64,000 bases of DNA from assembly GCA_035648415.1 (NCBI GenBank), contig DASRLO010000069.1, positions 1 through 64,000 of the forward strand, given 5' to 3'. This document shows, in pieces, positions 8,676 through 17,399 of the stretch (position 1 is its first letter; each line of letters opens with the position of its first letter). The translations under genes and the position numbers were made by a program. The stretch comes from DATARH01 sp035648415 (GTDB taxonomy: Bacteria; Pseudomonadota; Alphaproteobacteria; ATCC43930; CGMCC-115725). A model generated the notes under the pieces. The model did not search any database. It saw nothing but the letters and a program-made list of their open reading frames with translations, and was not told where the DNA came from.

Positions 8676-9353
8676 TCAGAAATTGGCGAGCGGATCGCCC
8701 GCCGCGTCGGATGCCGCCGGGGCAAAATCCTCCAGCGCCAATCTTGTCGCCCCGGGAAGCGCCATCGATTGGTGCGTCGCGACCGCGACCCGGCCGCCGG
8801 CGGCGCGGTGCGCGGCGATCGCCGCGGTGAGCCGCGCCTCGCCATCGGCGTCGAGTGAGGCGGTCGGCTCGTCGAGCAGCCAGAGCGGCGCCGGCGCCGC
8901 GACCAGCCGGGCCAGCGCCAGGCGCCGCCGCTGGCCCGCCGACAACCAGCGGCAGGGAAAATCGGCCAACGCCGCAAGGCCGAAAGCGGCGAGCGCGGCA
9001 TCGGTCGCCGGGCGCGCCACACTACGCATCGCGGCCCAGAAGGACAGCGTCTCGCCGACCCCGAGCGCCGGCTTGATCGCGTCGAGATGGCCGACATAGT
9101 GCAGTTGCGCACGGTAGCCCGCGGGGTCGCCGGCGACCGGCTTCCCGCCCCAGGACACCCGGCCGGCCGCCGGCGCGAGCAATGTCGCCAGCAGGCGCAA
9201 CAGGCTCGACTTGCCGCTGCCGTTGGCGCCGGTCAACACCAGCGCGCCGCCCGGCGGCAGCGCGAAGGCCAGCCCTTCGAAGACCAGCCGCCCGCCGCGC
9301 CGGCAGGCAACATCCGCGGCGACCAGGTCGCAATCATCCGCGGCGGCCATCAC
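8676..9353 (-). CDS. ccmA: Heme exporter ATP-binding protein CcmA
   Basis: A 225-residue ABC ATPase. Walker A GANGSGKSS is at residues 42-50, signature LSAGQ at 137-141 and Walker B LWLLDEPTASLD from 157. The short length and neighbouring ccmB identify it as CcmA, the energy subunit of the CcmABCD complex on the cytoplasmic face of the membrane. It is the first gene of the ccm run. The 200 bases upstream hold a terminator of the preceding gene and an odd composite hairpin. Confidence 0.95.
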   Translation of the reverse strand: MMAAADDCDLVAADVACRRGGRLVFEGLAFALPPGGALVLTGANGSGKSSLLRLLATLLAPAAGRVSWGGKPVAGDPAGYRAQLHYVGHLDAIKPALGVGETLSFWAAMRSVARPATDAALAAFGLAALADFPCRWLSAGQRRRLALARLVAAPAPLWLLDEPTASLDADGEARLTAAIAAHRAAGGRVAVATHQSMALPGATRLALEDFAPAASDAAGDPLANF

Positions 9354-9369
9354 CGGCCAAATCCGGGCA

Positions 9370-9405
9370 AAAAAAGCGGCTCCGGAACGGAAGTTCCGAA
9401 GCCGC
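9370..9405 (-). terminator. Rho-independent terminator of the CoA-ligase-like gene
   Basis: A 13-bp stem (9376-9388 with 9393-9405, one G-T pair, GGAA loop) is flanked on the minus strand by a run of six T (9370-9375). It ends the leftward transcript from the gene at 9554-10801 before ccmA. Confidence 0.8.
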
Positions 9406-9442
9406 GTGGCTCCCGTCCGAAACGATCGGTCGGATCCAAGGT

Positions 9443-9495
9443 TTGGGGGACAAACCTGTAAGGGATCGCCTTACGCATAGGATACTGTCCCCCAA
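9443..9495. repeat. Composite inverted repeat between ccmA and the CoA-ligase-like gene
   Basis: Outer arms TTGGGGGACA (9443-9452) and TGTCCCCCAA (9486-9495) match over 10 bp. Inside them a second perfect stem, GTAAGG (9458-9463) and CCTTAC (9469-9474), encloses a 5-base loop. Two nested stems with unpaired bulges look like a folded RNA or a cruciform binding site. It lies 37 bases from a clean terminator, so it is not needed as one. Function unknown. Confidence 0.55.
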
Positions 9496-9553
9496 TTGCG
9501 TCGCTGCGTTGAACAAATTTGGGCGTTTTGATGACTGCCGCGGACCGCCGCGG

Positions 9554-10801
9554 CTAGCCGATCGGCCGGCGATCTTCGATCAGCTTGCCGTCGTCCGGCA
9601 GGCTCCCGGCGGCGACGCAGCGGATTTCGGCGCGCAGCTTGGTTACGGCCTGTGCCGTCGCGGCAATCGCAGCGGCGTCGCCCGGCGCCTCGGTCTCGAT
9701 CAACAAGACCATCGCATCGGCGCTTTGCGGCCGCTCGATGACGAGCCGCGCGCGCCGCACCGAGGGATGCCGACGGACGATGTCGACGATTTGCAGCGGG
9801 TGGACGAACATGCCGCGCACCTTGGCCGATTGATCGGCCCGGCCGAGCCAGCCTTTGAGGCGCTGGTTGGTGCGCCCGCACGGACTTGGTTCGGGGAGCA
9901 GCGCCGACAGATCGCCGGTCGCGAAGCGGATCAGCGGATATTCCGGCGTCAGCGTGGTGACGACGACCTCGCCGATTTCGCCTGGCGCGACCGGAATGCC
10001 GCTACCGGGTTCGACCAGCTCGAGGACGATCGCCTCGTCGATCACCATGCCGTCGCAAAGGCTGCCGTCGGGCGCCGTCGTCTCGTAGGCGATGAGGCCG
10101 AGATCGGCGGTGCCGTAGCATTGCAGCGCGGCAATCCCCTGGGCGCGGAATTCTTTGCGCAAGGCGGCGGGGAAAGCCTCCGCCCCGACCAGCGCCTTGG
10201 TCAGCGAGCCGGCGTCGCTGCCGGTCTCCGCCGCGCGGTCGATGAGGATCTTCAGAAAGGACGGCGTGCCGACATAAGCCACTGGGCGCAGGTCGGCGAT
10301 CGTCCTCAACTGCTGCTCGGTCTGACCGGTGCCCGCCGGGATCACCGGGCAGCCGAGCGCCAAAGCCGCGCTTTCGAGCATCGCCCCGGCCGGCGTCAGG
10401 TGATAGGAGAACGTGTTGTGGATGAGGTCGCCGGCGCGGATGCCCGCGGCGTAAAGCGCCCGCGCCATGCGAAAGAAATCGGGGCGGCGCGCCTCGATCT
10501 CGTAGATCGGGCCCGGCGAGGCGAAGATCCGCGCGACCGCTCCGGTCGCTATGGTGGTGAACCCGCCGAACGGCGGGTTTTGCCGCTGCACCTCGATGAG
10601 TTCGGATTTTCGCGTCAGCGGCAATTCGGCGAGGGCGGCGCGGCTGGCGATCGAGCCGGCGTCGAGGCCGGCCAGGCGCTCGCGATAAGCCGGCGCGTCG
10701 CGCTGCGCCGCCGCGATAACCCGCGGCAGCGCGGCCATCAGCATCGCCTCGCGCTCGCCCGGGTCTCGCGTCTCGGCCGGATCGTAAAAGAATGTTGCCA
10801 C
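9554..10801 (-). CDS. Phenylacetate-CoA ligase-like adenylate-forming enzyme
   Basis: A 415-residue AMP-forming ligase of the PaaK-like group. It has FASPGPIYEIEARRPDFFR in place of the usual phosphate loop, then AYVGTPSFLKIL, YGTADLGLIAYE, the IRFATGDLS hinge aspartate region and a C-terminal GRADQSAKVRGMFVHP lid. These enzymes activate an aryl or acyl acid as adenylate and pass it to CoA. No phenylacetate degradation genes are nearby, so the true substrate is unknown. A terminator follows at 9370-9405. The gene is preceded by the porin gene, itself with its own terminator. Confidence 0.75.
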   Translation of the reverse strand: MATFFYDPAETRDPGEREAMLMAALPRVIAAAQRDAPAYRERLAGLDAGSIASRAALAELPLTRKSELIEVQRQNPPFGGFTTIATGAVARIFASPGPIYEIEARRPDFFRMARALYAAGIRAGDLIHNTFSYHLTPAGAMLESAALALGCPVIPAGTGQTEQQLRTIADLRPVAYVGTPSFLKILIDRAAETGSDAGSLTKALVGAEAFPAALRKEFRAQGIAALQCYGTADLGLIAYETTAPDGSLCDGMVIDEAIVLELVEPGSGIPVAPGEIGEVVVTTLTPEYPLIRFATGDLSALLPEPSPCGRTNQRLKGWLGRADQSAKVRGMFVHPLQIVDIVRRHPSVRRARLVIERPQSADAMVLLIETEAPGDAAAIAATAQAVTKLRAEIRCVAAGSLPDDGKLIEDRRPIG

Positions 10802-10892
10802 CGCGACCGCCTCCCTGCGCGATCGTCCCGATGTACACCGAGGCCTGTGGCGATGCCAATGCCGATGGCGTGCATGACGCCCTCAGGAACAG

Positions 10893-10921
10893 AAAAACCC
10901 GCCGGCCCTGCCGGCGGGTTT
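10893..10921 (-). terminator. Rho-independent terminator after the porin gene
   Basis: A 10-bp stem (AACCCGCCGG at 10896-10905 with CCGGCGGGTT at 10911-10920, 5-base loop) is followed on the minus strand by a run of T. It lies 26 bases downstream of the porin stop. Confidence 0.85.
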
Positions 10922-10946
10922 CCTGTCGCTCGGATGAGCGGGTCGG

Positions 10947-12530
10947 CTAGAAGCGGAACGCGAACTTGCTGATCAGCACGTTCTGCGTGCCGGTCGAGTT
11001 GTTCAGCACGGTGCGCTGGCTCCACACGTATTCGAGGCCGATATCGACGTTCGACACCGGGCTCCAGATCAAATTGGCGTGCGCCGTCAACAGCTCCTTG
11101 TTGATCGAGGCGGCCTGCGCCGCGCCGACCAGCTTGACCGGGATGCCGTAATGCGCGTTGAAGCCGCCATTGAGGTTGCTGCGCAGATTGGGCAGCCACC
11201 AATGCTGGTAGCCGATCTCGCCGCCCATCTCCTGCGTCGGCTTGAAGATCACCGCCGCCGCCGCGGCCGCCGTGGTCGGGCCGCCGAACGAGCCGTAGCC
11301 GCCGGCCGCGCCATAGTTCGTCGCCAGGTCGAAATTGGTGCTGGCGTTGACGAACGGCCCGACCGTGTCGCCACCCTCGAAGTGCAGGATGAAATCGTCC
11401 TTCACCCAGCCGAACCAGCCCGGCTTGAAGTCGAGACCGATATGGCCGCCGTAGCCGATGTACTGCTTGGCGAAGAAGTGGCCGTCGGTGACGTCGAGAC
11501 CGGGGCGGATCACCCCGGAGAAGTCGATGTGGCCCCAAGGCTGCGGGATGTAGTACGCCGCGGTGAAGTCGGGCGCGGTGGCCTTGGCGACGTTGAGCGG
11601 CAGTTGGCCGCTGGTCAGCAGCGCCGTGGCGCAGGTCGTCGCGGTGGCGAGCGCGGCGACGGTGCAGGTCGTGGTCGCCGTCGGGATGACCCCGGCGTCG
11701 TTCGCCTCGAGCCCGACCGGGGTGTTGATGATCGTCTCGGGCTGCTCGGCCGAGACCGAGAACGAGGCGCCCCACCAGGCCGGCATCGTGTAGCGGATCT
11801 GCGGGATGCGGACGCGGCCCGGCTCGCCGACATTGCCGCCGAAGTCGAGGGTTTCGCCGTTGGCGTCGGGGTCGGAGAAGTTCGAGGTCGCCTGACCGGC
11901 CAGCAGGCCGCCCAACGTGCCGTAGGCGTAGCGCAAGCGGGGAGCCAAATTATCCGACACCGAGGTCGGGTCGCCGCCGCCCGGCACGAACGAGCCGGCT
12001 TCGGTCCAGTCCCATTCCAACACGGTGCGCGCCTCGCCGAGCGGGGTCGGCGTGCGGGTCTCGAAGCCGATCTTCGATTCGCGCGGGGTCTGCTGAAAGA
12101 CGCCGCCGCCGCGCGCCGCCGCGATGCTGCCGTGCAGCGGCGTATTCTGCGCGAAACCGTTGTCGCCGACCGTGGTGTTCGACGGGCTGGTGTTGACCGC
12201 CACGCCGCCGCCCGACATGAAATAGTCGACGACCTCGGTGATCTGGCCGTAGATCTTGAGCGAGGTGTCGGTGCCAGGGATGAGAATCGAGCGCGGGAAG
12301 CTGCCGGCGGTGACCGCCGCGCCCGCCGCCGCGTTCTGGTCGACCGAGAACACCGCGCCGGCGCCGGGCTGCTGGCCGACCGCGGCGAGCTGGTCGATGC
12401 GGGTATTGAGGAGCTGCTGGTTGACCTGCAGCTCGCCGGCGTGGGCGCCGGCAAGTCCGGTCAACATCGCCAAGGCCGCCGTGGTGCCGCCCAGCGCCGC
12501 GATGGCGCCGAATTTCCGATTGACTCTCAT
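10947..12530 (-). CDS. DcaP-like outer membrane porin
   Basis: A 527-residue outer membrane protein. A signal peptide (residues 1 to about 31, ending AGAHA) is followed by a short heptad-like segment, ELQVNQQLLNTRIDQLAAVG. Next comes the first strand SLKIYGQITEVVDYF, many amphipathic beta strands and a terminal phenylalanine (SKFAFRF) as in barrel substrates of the BAM machinery. The N-terminal coil and YGQI strand resemble DcaP-type trimeric porins. A likely disulfide loop (TTTCTVAALATATTCATALL) is unusual. The solute is unknown. Its own terminator and long upstream spacer (268 bases) suggest a monocistronic, highly expressed gene. Confidence 0.75.
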   Translation of the reverse strand: MRVNRKFGAIAALGGTTAALAMLTGLAGAHAGELQVNQQLLNTRIDQLAAVGQQPGAGAVFSVDQNAAAGAAVTAGSFPRSILIPGTDTSLKIYGQITEVVDYFMSGGGVAVNTSPSNTTVGDNGFAQNTPLHGSIAAARGGGVFQQTPRESKIGFETRTPTPLGEARTVLEWDWTEAGSFVPGGGDPTSVSDNLAPRLRYAYGTLGGLLAGQATSNFSDPDANGETLDFGGNVGEPGRVRIPQIRYTMPAWWGASFSVSAEQPETIINTPVGLEANDAGVIPTATTTCTVAALATATTCATALLTSGQLPLNVAKATAPDFTAAYYIPQPWGHIDFSGVIRPGLDVTDGHFFAKQYIGYGGHIGLDFKPGWFGWVKDDFILHFEGGDTVGPFVNASTNFDLATNYGAAGGYGSFGGPTTAAAAAAVIFKPTQEMGGEIGYQHWWLPNLRSNLNGGFNAHYGIPVKLVGAAQAASINKELLTAHANLIWSPVSNVDIGLEYVWSQRTVLNNSTGTQNVLISKFAFRF

Positions 12531-12798
12531 AGCTCCCCCAATCTCAGGTTGCCCGTAACAACAAGCGAGGGCACCGGTCCCTCTTGCTCTATGATATTGT
12601 GTGATGATAGTGCGCGCCAGCGCCTTTAAGCGCGGGTTACGCGAAAAGTGACGTTTTCAGCGCAGCGTTGCCTCTTTGCAACACCGCCCCTTGCGTCCTT
12701 GATCCTGATTTTTTGAGGCTGAGAGGCCCCGCGGAGCCACGACGACGGTCAAGGCCGCCCAGCGCGATACCCGAAACCAGTGCGATACCAGAGAAAAG

Positions 12799-13458
12799 TT
12801 AGAACTTGACGCCGACGCGGGCGCCCGCACTGGTTATGCCCGCGTTGCGCGGCGCCAGATTGGCGTTGGAAATATGGTCGAGGATGGCAGACACGCTGAT
12901 CGTCGGCGTTATTTGGTAGCCGATTTCCGCGCTTTCGCGGAACAGCACGGGCGAGCCCAACCGCTTGTGCCCATCCGGCGCGCTCAGCTCGTAGCCGTCG
13001 TGCACAGCCCCGCCGAGGCTCCCCGTGGCAAAAACGTAATCGTCGGGCTGGAATAGGTTCTGGATCAGCGAAATGCCCCAGGTCAGCCCAAAAAAACCGT
13101 CGCTCGTGGCGCCGGCGGTGTTGATGTCGCCGCCGATATGCGGCCGCGGCGACCCGATGATCGACAGAAAATCCGGCGAGGTGAACAGCATTTCAAGGTT
13201 GACGTCCGGCCCATGCTCGATGTGGTGGCCGAGAAAGCCGACATCGTGCGCCAGCACCCCGGCCTTGACCTCATCGATGATCTGGCCGGGCGTGGCGTTC
13301 GGGTTTGGCGGCAAGGGAGCGAAGCCGAACGTCGTACCCATCGGCTGCACCGGCGCGGTCTGCGCGCCGGCCAGGCCGGCAGCGCACAGCACCGCCATGG
13401 CGATGGCTCCGGCCGCCACCCCTCGCTGCGCCGGGAATTTCCAGGATCGCTCTCGCAT
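12799..13458 (-). CDS. Lipid A 3-O-deacylase, PagL-like
   Basis: A 219-residue exported protein. A signal peptide (about 1-32, ending AGAQ) precedes an outer-membrane barrel of PagL type. The active-site motif LDHISNANLAPRNAG places His195 and Ser197, and a glutamate in FRESAEIGY (about residue 178) may complete the triad. PagL removes the 3-O acyl chain of lipid A in the outer membrane. The protein ends in Phe (VGVKF), as barrel proteins do. The ATG at 13458 was chosen as the one that directly precedes the signal peptide; a further in-frame ATG lies 20 codons upstream. No ribosome-binding site is obvious. Confidence 0.75.
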   Translation of the reverse strand: MRERSWKFPAQRGVAAGAIAMAVLCAAGLAGAQTAPVQPMGTTFGFAPLPPNPNATPGQIIDEVKAGVLAHDVGFLGHHIEHGPDVNLEMLFTSPDFLSIIGSPRPHIGGDINTAGATSDGFFGLTWGISLIQNLFQPDDYVFATGSLGGAVHDGYELSAPDGHKRLGSPVLFRESAEIGYQITPTISVSAILDHISNANLAPRNAGITSAGARVGVKF

Positions 13459-13524
13459 TTCGCACTTACGTCCGGTACGGATCGCCGACAAGTTAGCCGC
13501 CGCCATCGGGTTTGCCAATCTCCA

Positions 13525-14166
13525 TCACGAGCGGCGGAACGGATTGAGCGCCTTCAACCGCGCCGACCAGACGTGCCGGCCGAGTTCGCGGCGCACCACG
13601 CCGGCGTCCGTCACCCAGTTGAGCTGGATCGAGCGGCGTTGGCCAACATGCGGCCGATGGCCGTGAAATGATCTGGCGCTGCGGCGAAATGCGACCAGCG
13701 TGCCGGCGAGCGGCGGCACCTCGGCGGCGCAGTCGGAAAGGTCGTCGGGGCCGCGCAGCAGACGCAGCCGCCCGGCTTCCTCCGGCCATTGCGGGTTCAT
13801 GTAGATCAGCACGGTGATGAGCTTTGTCGCCGAATCGGTGTGAATGCCGCCATCCTTGCCGTCGCTGTAGCCGCGCAGCGTAATCATCGTCGGGCGACCG
13901 CTGAGGTCGAGATCGAATTTCTCCGCGATCGCGTCCCGCATCTCGCCGCCTTCGAGCTCCTGCGCCAGGCGCGCGAAGAGCGGGCCGCACCCCAGCATCG
14001 AGAGCGGATAGCTGCCATGGCCGGCGAGCGCCGGAAAATCCTCGACGAGCGCCGGGAGGCTGTCCCGCGCGAGGAAATCCTCGACGACGACAAAATCGAA
14101 CGGGTCGCGGCGCAGCGGGCTGTCGCGCAGCCGCGCGAGATCGAGAAGGGCCATCGCCGTCATCAT
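13525..14166 (-). CDS. 2OG-Fe(II) oxygenase family protein
   Basis: A 213-residue protein with the double-stranded beta-helix iron site: HTD in KDGGIHTDSATKLITVLIYMN, a distal histidine in ARSFHGHRPH, and a following arginine (QRRSIQLNW) for 2-oxoglutarate. The family hydroxylates proteins or small molecules; the substrate is unknown. Several ATG codons cluster at the start (14166, 14163 and 14154) and none has a good ribosome-binding site, so the exact N-terminus is uncertain. It diverges from the ABC permease gene downstream. Confidence 0.75.
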   Translation of the reverse strand: MMTAMALLDLARLRDSPLRRDPFDFVVVEDFLARDSLPALVEDFPALAGHGSYPLSMLGCGPLFARLAQELEGGEMRDAIAEKFDLDLSGRPTMITLRGYSDGKDGGIHTDSATKLITVLIYMNPQWPEEAGRLRLLRGPDDLSDCAAEVPPLAGTLVAFRRSARSFHGHRPHVGQRRSIQLNWVTDAGVVRRELGRHVWSARLKALNPFRRS

Positions 14167-14306
14167 CGCCGTTTCATGCCGCGACGCAATCCCGTCACGC
14201 GAGCCGCCGATAATGGGCAATTCGCCGCTCGCCGCCGCCGCCGCTCTAGGGTAGAGGTAGCCGCGCCGAGCGCAACCCTGCCGCAACCCTTTGGCGACGA
14301 GAGGTC

Positions 14307-16055
14307 ATGGAACAGCGTTGGGGTCTTCCCCTCATCGCCTGGCCCTCGCGGCTGCGCCCTAATTACTGGGACCTGATCGCCCTGCCGCTGGTCTTTGGCG
14401 TCCTGGCGCTGATCGCCTGGGGCGGCATGGCCATGGGCGCGCATTACCATGTTGGCGACACGCTGCCGATCAGCCTCGATCCGTGGCGGCTGCCGGAATA
14501 CGCGCTGCGCACGGTGCTGCGCATGGCCACGGCGCTCGTCGCCTCGCTCATTTTCAGCCTCGGCTACGCCGCGCTGGCGGCGAAGAGCCGGGCGGCCGAA
14601 AAGATCCTGATCCCGGTCCTCGACATCCTGCAATCGGTGCCGATCCTCGGCTTCCTGTCGATCACCGTGACCGGGTTCATCGCGCTGTTCCCAGGACGCC
14701 TGCTCGGCGTCGAATGCGCGGCGATCTTCGCGATCTTTACGTCGCAGGCGTGGAACATGACGTTCAGCCTCTACCAGTCGCTGCGCACCGTGCCCGCCGA
14801 GCTGATCGAGGCGGCGCGGATGTACCATTTGTCGAGCTGGCAGCGCTTTTGGCGGCTCGAAGTGCCGCACGGCATCCCGGCGCTGGTGTGGAACATGATG
14901 ATGTCGGTGTCGGGCGGCTGGTTCTTCGTCGTCGCCTCCGAGGCGATCACCGTCTCCGGCCAGTCGATCATGCTGCCCGGCATCGGCTCCTACATCGCCA
15001 CCGCGATCAACGACCGCAACCTCGGCGCCATCGGCTACGCGGTGCTGGTCATGCTGGTCGTCATCATCCTCTACGACCAGCTCTTGTTCCGCCCGCTGCT
15101 TGCCTGGTCGCAGAAATTCAAGGGCGACCCGGTCGGCGACGAAGACAATGTCCGGCCCTGGTTCCTCATCGTCATGCAGCGCGCGCAGTTCTTCGACCTG
15201 GTGCAATCGGCGGTGCTGACGGTCAACCGCGGGGTTGACGGCGCGTTGACGCGGCTCGGCCGCAGCTGGGGCGGCGGCGCCAGGATCGCGCGACGCGCGT
15301 CCGCTCCCGCGGCGGGATGGGAGCGGACGTTCGACCTCGCGCTGCTGCTGCTGACCCTGGCGTCGATCGCCTGGATCGTGCACTTCATCCACGAGACAGT
15401 GCCGCTCGCGGAGATCGGCTGGACCTTTGTGCTGGGCGCGATCACCGCGCTGCGGGTGCTGGTGCTGATCGCCGTGGCCTCGCTGATCTGGGTTCCGATC
15501 GGGGTCTGGATCGGGCTGCGCCCGCGCATCGCCGACCGCGCCCAGCCGTTCGTGCAGTTCCTCGCCGCCTTTCCGGCCAACCTGTTCTTTCCGGCCGCGG
15601 TCGTGCTGATCCTCGCCTTCCGGCTCAATCCGGAGATTTGGCTGAGCCCGCTGATGATCCTGGGGACCCAGTGGTACATCCTGTTCAACGTGATCGGCGG
15701 GACGGTCTCGCTGCCGGCGGAGCTGCGGCTGGCGGCGAGCAATCTTGGCGTCAGACGGTGGTTGTGGTGGCGGCGGGTCATGCTGCCGGCGATTTTCCCG
15801 GCCTATGTGACCGGGGCGGTCACCGCCGCCGGCGGGTCGTGGAACGCGAGCATCGTCGCCGAAATCGTGCAATGGGGCGATACGACGCTGACCGCGACCG
15901 GGCTCGGCGCCTATATCGCGCAATACACCGCGAGCGGCGATGCCGCGCGCATCGCCTTGGGGATCGGGGTGCTGTGCCTCTACGTCCTCGCCTTCAACCG
16001 GCTGCTGTGGCGCCGGCTGTACAACCTCGCCGCCGAGCGGCTGCGCCTGGATTGA
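14307..16055 (+). CDS. ABC transporter permease, fused double permease (NitT/TauT-like)
   Basis: A 582-residue inner-membrane protein made of two BPD-transporter permease halves, each with about six helices. The first half carries the EAA loop VPAELIEAARMYHLSSWQRFWRLEVP (about residues 160-185), and the second LPAELRLAASNLGVRRWLWWRRVMLP (about residues 470-495). Such fused permeases form the whole membrane channel of taurine/nitrate-type importers. A 19-base tandem repeat duplicates its last codons. The ATPase gene follows 35 bases on; no substrate-binding protein gene is adjacent, so the ligand cannot be guessed. Confidence 0.88.
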   Translation: MEQRWGLPLIAWPSRLRPNYWDLIALPLVFGVLALIAWGGMAMGAHYHVGDTLPISLDPWRLPEYALRTVLRMATALVASLIFSLGYAALAAKSRAAEKILIPVLDILQSVPILGFLSITVTGFIALFPGRLLGVECAAIFAIFTSQAWNMTFSLYQSLRTVPAELIEAARMYHLSSWQRFWRLEVPHGIPALVWNMMMSVSGGWFFVVASEAITVSGQSIMLPGIGSYIATAINDRNLGAIGYAVLVMLVVIILYDQLLFRPLLAWSQKFKGDPVGDEDNVRPWFLIVMQRAQFFDLVQSAVLTVNRGVDGALTRLGRSWGGGARIARRASAPAAGWERTFDLALLLLTLASIAWIVHFIHETVPLAEIGWTFVLGAITALRVLVLIAVASLIWVPIGVWIGLRPRIADRAQPFVQFLAAFPANLFFPAAVVLILAFRLNPEIWLSPLMILGTQWYILFNVIGGTVSLPAELRLAASNLGVRRWLWWRRVMLPAIFPAYVTGAVTAAGGSWNASIVAEIVQWGDTTLTATGLGAYIAQYTASGDAARIALGIGVLCLYVLAFNRLLWRRLYNLAAERLRLD

Positions 16056-16079
16056 GTTATTGCGCCTGGATTGAGTTAT
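16042..16079 (+). repeat. Perfect 19-base tandem duplication across the permease stop codon
   Basis: The unit TGCGCCTGGATTGAGTTAT occurs at 16042-16060 and again at 16061-16079 with no mismatch. The first copy contains the permease stop codon (16053-16055). The second copy lies in the 35-base spacer before the ATPase gene. It looks like a recent slippage duplication that moved the downstream start further from the upstream stop. Confidence 0.95.
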
Positions 16080-16090
16080 AAAGAGTCGCG

Positions 16091-17392
16091 ATGATCGCCA
16101 ATTCGCCCCCGCTGCTGCGCGCCGCCGCTATCTGCAAGACCTACCGCACGCCCGACCATATCGGCCGACTGGTGCTCGACCATCTCGATTTCACCCTGGG
16201 CGAAGGCGAGATCGTCGCGATCCTCGGCAAGTCCGGGTCCGGCAAATCGACCTTTCTGCGCATCCTAGCGGGGCTCATTCCGGCGAGCGACGGGCAGGTC
16301 GAGTATCGCGGGCGGCCGGTGCTCGAACCGGCGCATGGCGTCGCGATGGTGTTCCAGAGCTTCGCGCTGTTCCCGTGGCTGACCGTGCTCGGCAATGTCG
16401 AGCTGGGTCTCGAGGCGCAGGGCGTCACGGCGGCCGAGCGGCGGCGCCAGGCGGTCGCGGCGATCGACCTGATCGGTCTCGACGGGTTCGAAAACGCCTA
16501 TCCGAAGGAGCTGTCGGGCGGGATGCGCCAGCGCGTCGGCTTTGCCCGCGCGCTGGTCGTCAACCCCGACATCCTGCTGCTCGACGAGCCGTTCTCGGCG
16601 CTCGACGTGCTGACCGCCGAGACCCTGCGCAACGACCTGCTCGATCTGTGGAGCGAGAGCAAGATACCCACCAAGGGCATCCTGATGGTTTCCCACAATA
16701 TCGAAGAGGCGGTCGAAATGGCCGACCGCATCCTCATTTTCGGCAGCGATCCCGGCCGGATCAACGCCGAAATCCCGATCTCGCTGACCCAGCCGCGCAC
16801 GCCGGAAAGCCCGCAATTCCGCCAGATCGTCGATCAGGTCTACACCCTGCTGACGACGGTTCCCGGCCGCGACGGGCGCCGCGGCGCCAAGCCTGAATCG
16901 ATCGGGGTCGGCTACCGCCTGCCCGACGCCGCGGTGCAGCAGCTCACCGGCCTCATCGACAGCCTTACCGAAGCGCCGTTCAACGGCCATGCCGATCTGC
17001 CGCATCTCGCCGACGAGGCGAGCCTCGACGACGACGAGCTGTTTCCGCTGCTCGAAGCCTTGCAGCTCCTCGGGTTCGCGCATATCAGCGCCGGCGACAT
17101 CGACCTGACCGCCGCCGGGCGGCAGTACGCCGATGCCGACATGCAAACCCGCAAGCAAATCTTCGCCGATGCGGTGCTGAAGCACATCCCGCTCGCCGCC
17201 CACATCCGTCGTGTGCTCGACGAGCGGCCCGGCCACCGCGCGCCGGCCGCGCGGTTTCTGCGCGAACTCGAGGACCACCTCTCCGAGGACGAGGCGGAGC
17301 GCGTGCTCGACACCCTCATCAACTGGGGCCGCCACGCCGAGATTTTCGCCTATGACTACGACGACGAGGTGCTGAGCCTCGAAAATTTCTGA
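16091..17392 (+). CDS. ABC transporter ATP-binding protein with C-terminal AAA-associated domain
   Basis: A 433-residue protein. The N-terminal ABC ATPase (about 1-260) has Walker A GKSGSGKST at 46-54, Q-loop VFQSFALFPW, signature LSGGM at 141-145 and Walker B ILLLDEP at 161-167. A C-terminal domain of roughly 140 residues (from about 290) ends in HAEIFAYDYDDEVLSLENF and matches the AAA-associated domain known on some nitrate/sulfonate-type ATPases. It energises the fused permease upstream. The extra domain may sense a ligand or regulator; this is inferred. Confidence 0.85.
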   Translation: MIANSPPLLRAAAICKTYRTPDHIGRLVLDHLDFTLGEGEIVAILGKSGSGKSTFLRILAGLIPASDGQVEYRGRPVLEPAHGVAMVFQSFALFPWLTVLGNVELGLEAQGVTAAERRRQAVAAIDLIGLDGFENAYPKELSGGMRQRVGFARALVVNPDILLLDEPFSALDVLTAETLRNDLLDLWSESKIPTKGILMVSHNIEEAVEMADRILIFGSDPGRINAEIPISLTQPRTPESPQFRQIVDQVYTLLTTVPGRDGRRGAKPESIGVGYRLPDAAVQQLTGLIDSLTEAPFNGHADLPHLADEASLDDDELFPLLEALQLLGFAHISAGDIDLTAAGRQYADADMQTRKQIFADAVLKHIPLAAHIRRVLDERPGHRAPAARFLRELEDHLSEDEAERVLDTLINWGRHAEIFAYDYDDEVLSLENF

Positions 17393-17399
17393 GCCCGGC

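Noticed and set aside
11079..12629. 516-codon open frame antisense to the porin gene
   Set aside because: Composition is typical of a shadow frame, and the porin has signal peptide, barrel strands and terminator.
14163..15923. 586-codon open frame opposite the ABC permease
   Set aside because: Low-complexity Arg/Asp/Gln-rich text produced by GC-rich third positions of the real gene.
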